Positions 62,299 to 64,000 of a stretch of 64,000 bases of DNA are shown here, piece after piece (the stretch's first letter is position 1; each line of letters opens with the position of its first letter). This DNA is from Candidatus Gastranaerophilales bacterium (GTDB taxonomy: Bacteria > Cyanobacteriota > Vampirovibrionia > Gastranaerophilales > Gastranaerophilaceae), in contig CALURJ010000001.1 in assembly GCA_944323145.1 (NCBI GenBank), positions 124,001 to 188,000 on the forward strand. The letters run 5' to 3'. Under the pieces are notes generated by a model that was not told where the DNA came from, made no database searches, and was given only the letters and a program-made list of their open reading frames with translations. A program made the translations under genes and the position numbers.

Positions 62299-63621
62299 TT
62301 ATATTTTTGTAGTTGTAAATTTAAAAGCCTCAAAGCTATCGGAAAAATGTCCTTTAGGAAGACCGGCTTTTATTTTTAATTGATTAAGAAACTCTTCTTT
62401 TTGCGGCAGCTGTTCCCAAACATCAGGTAAAAAAACTGCCTGATAGTTGCCGTCACGGATAATAAGTCCGTCAGTTGTCGGTGATAATTCATTAAGTAGT
62501 TCTTCTTCCGTTTCAAATTCAATTCTTTGAGGTTTTGAAAGAAGTGATACTCCTAGTGTTATTCTATTGTATTCATTTAGAGTAAGAGCAGGAAATCTGG
62601 GATCTGAAAATGCTGCAGCATGTGCATTATGAATTAAATCTTTAATTAAAGGTTTATGTGCAATAATTGAACCAATACATCCGCGTAGAATCCCGTCCAG
62701 TTCAAGAGTTACAAAACTTGCTCCATACTCCTCGAATACGCAATCATAATTATCTATTGCAGCCTGACCGAGCTGTAAACCGGATAAGATACTGTCTTTA
62801 CAAATTTTTTTGACAAAATCAGTGTAATATTTTTTTATATAATTATTTTTTTTTCCATCATATAAAAACCAGCATCCGTAACCGACAACACGCGACGAAT
62901 CTCCGGTTGCCGATGCTGAATTTGTAAGCCCTGTCCTTATAAGAGAAAAATTTTTCTTTTTTGCAAATTCAATAAGCCCGCAAATCCCGACTGCACCGCA
63001 TGCCTGTTCCTGTTCAAAATTTGAGAGATTGTTTTCTTCAATCATTTTTGCGGTGTAATAGTCTATTTTAGAAGCTTCTTTTTCCGGATAAAAATGGCTT
63101 AAATCGCTTGATATTATGAAAACATTTTCTTCATCGGTCCAAAAATGTTCTATAGTTTCACACAAATTTTTAAAATTTTCGCATCCGTATAGAACAGGTA
63201 CAATTTGTGCATCTGGTAAAAAATATTTAATTAGAGGCAGTTGAACTTCTATTGAGTGCTCTTTTTCAAATGCGAAGTCAGCAGTATTACAGTCGCAAAA
63301 TGCTGCAATTTTCTGTGTTAGGTCTTTGTTGACTTTTATATTTCCTAACGGTGTTTCAAATTCATCGTAATCGCAGACTGCACAGCCAAAAATTCGTTCA
63401 TAGTGTGCCGGTGCAAATATGAAAACATTTTTTGCCTCTTTTTTTATACGCTGTATCCCGTTTGCAGAAAGCCTGCCCGAGTATGCATATCCTGCATGCG
63501 GCACAATTACCGCTCTTGAATAATATTTGGGTTCTTTAATTTCGTAACTTTTTATAAGGTTTTCTAATTCAGTTTTCCCAGCAGGATAAAATGTTCCCGC
63601 TGATGATGATCTTTTCTTCAT
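62299..63621 (-). CDS. AmmeMemo fusion: Memo-like plus AMMECR1 domain protein
   Basis: This 440-residue protein has an N-terminal Memo/DUF52 domain (about 1-265: VIVPHAGYAYSG, FIFAPAHYE, H-S-I-E-V-Q-L-P, ISSDLSHFY). A C-terminal AMMECR1 domain (about 275-438) has FVTLELDGILRGCIGSI and SPTTDGLIIRD. The pair usually comes with a radical SAM enzyme, which is not in view. The function is unknown. TATAAT lies 7 nt before the ATG. Confidence 0.92.
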   Translation of the reverse strand: MKKRSSSAGTFYPAGKTELENLIKSYEIKEPKYYSRAVIVPHAGYAYSGRLSANGIQRIKKEAKNVFIFAPAHYERIFGCAVCDYDEFETPLGNIKVNKDLTQKIAAFCDCNTADFAFEKEHSIEVQLPLIKYFLPDAQIVPVLYGCENFKNLCETIEHFWTDEENVFIISSDLSHFYPEKEASKIDYYTAKMIEENNLSNFEQEQACGAVGICGLIEFAKKKNFSLIRTGLTNSASATGDSSRVVGYGCWFLYDGKKNNYIKKYYTDFVKKICKDSILSGLQLGQAAIDNYDCVFEEYGASFVTLELDGILRGCIGSIIAHKPLIKDLIHNAHAAAFSDPRFPALTLNEYNRITLGVSLLSKPQRIEFETEEELLNELSPTTDGLIIRDGNYQAVFLPDVWEQLPQKEEFLNQLKIKAGLPKGHFSDSFEAFKFTTTKI

Positions 63622-63628
63622 AAAATTT

Positions 63629-63634
63629 ATTATA
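63629..63634 (-). promoter_or_regulatory. -10 box of the AMMECR1 gene (leaderless)
   Basis: TATAAT on the minus strand ends 7 nt before the ATG at 63621. Confidence 0.5.
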
Positions 63635-63645
63635 CAACTTTTTTC

Positions 63646-64000
63646 TTATTTTGAAATAGGATAGTAAGTTAATAAAATATCAGGTTCAAAGATATCAATT
63701 TGTGTAATTTTAAAATTAAAGCTGTCATTTATATTGTCTATTTTTCTAAAATCAAAGCATGATAAGGAGCTGTTATCGCCAGTGATTTTGGGAGCAATAA
63801 AATGATAAATTTTGTCTGTATATTTTAAAATTTCTCCGTTCAGATGACCGCCGGCTTCAACTAATATACTTTTTATCCCTAAATCAAATGCCTTTTTCAA
63901 TATAAATTCTAAATCTAACTTTTCATTTCTAAGCGGAGTTTTTATAAAATTTATTCCGCCTTCAAACATATCAAGCGTTGCATTAAACAGATAAATTTCA
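63646..64000 (-). CDS. ribD: Riboflavin-specific reductase, RibD C-terminal domain (5' end outside window)
   Basis: The frame is open to the right edge, past the ATG at 63969. It has the RibD_C block GIKSILVEAGGHLNGEIL and YHFIAPKITGDNSS, the NADPH-binding part of the pyrimidine reductase. It reduces the sugar of the deaminated pyrimidine in riboflavin synthesis. The deaminase half, if fused, would be outside. Confidence 0.88.
   Translation of the reverse strand, partial: EIYLFNATLDMFEGGINFIKTPLRNEKLDLEFILKKAFDLGIKSILVEAGGHLNGEILKYTDKIYHFIAPKITGDNSSLSCFDFRKIDNINDSFNFKITQIDIFEPDILLTYYPISK

Overview
The window is an AT-rich, gene-dense bacterial chromosome segment with no phage, IS element, rRNA operon or CRISPR array that I can see. 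The genes are mostly housekeeping (proS, argS, infC, rpmE, rpsU, gpmI, dnaX, def-fmt, nadD-yqeK, nifS-nifU, dusB, thyX). They are mixed with secreted or membrane proteins that look restricted to one lineage. The organism is most likely an anaerobic, gut-type member of the non-photosynthetic cyanobacterial sister group (Vampirovibrionia/Melainabacteria, order Gastranaerophilales). This is an inference from three things: the AT-rich coding style, three pseudopilin-like proteins with a shared G-R-D-containing C-terminal half, and the mix of a NIF-type Fe-S system, HydE, ThyX, GatD and galactofuranose genes. No 16S rRNA is present to prove it.

Layout. 1-1.9 kb: divergent tatD (partial) and gatD-gtrA. 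1.9-8.8 kb: proS, WG-repeat and TPR proteins, two envelope genes, and a CHASE2-GGDEF cyclase preceded by a 55-residue gene. 9-13.7 kb: rpmE, a pseudopilin, thyX with an antiporter, tRNA-Arg(CCT), a TIGR04076-type protein and hydE. 13.7-15.8 kb: a scarred locus holding three broken genes (ArnT-like transferase, histidine kinase, metallophosphoesterase). 15.9-18.2 kb: three small secreted or anchored proteins. 18.3-27.7 kb: mgtE-LCP-tRNA-Arg(CCG), argS, a TonB-C-like protein, a TPR lipoprotein-type gene with dusB, infC, tRNA-Phe. 27.7-30.7 kb: a large FtsH-like zinc protease with degenerate ATPase motifs. 30.7-36.9 kb: glf-GT2-GT2/RgpF-cutA, two pseudopilins and a small secreted-size protein. 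37-41.9 kb: a PurD-like ATP-grasp protein, dnaJ-type, queE, def, fmt, aroH. 41.9-45.5 kb: nadD-yqeK-(HerA-like/Tudor protein) and a small gene. 45.6-48.6 kb: two unknown proteins. 48.6-53.8 kb: 6S RNA, gpmI, a SNF2 helicase, rpsU. 53.7-56.2 kb: a new-looking repeat lipoprotein and an unknown single-TM protein. 56.3-64 kb: nifU-nifS, ldcA ending inside a dispersed repeat, dnaX, a small gene, a LbH acyltransferase, an AMMECR1/Memo fusion and partial ribD.

Regulatory style is the most consistent cross-window signal. Around ten genes have a TATAAT-like -10 box placed only 6-9 nt before the ATG with no Shine-Dalgarno, which predicts leaderless mRNAs. Other genes have ordinary AGGAG sites. infC appears to start at an AUA codon. 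The most novel-looking proteins are the FtsH-like protease with an inactivated AAA+ module (27743-30727), the HerA-like protein with a Tudor-like tail (41888-44038), the PurD-like protein without its metal site (37081-38328) and the repeat lipoprotein (53775-54704).
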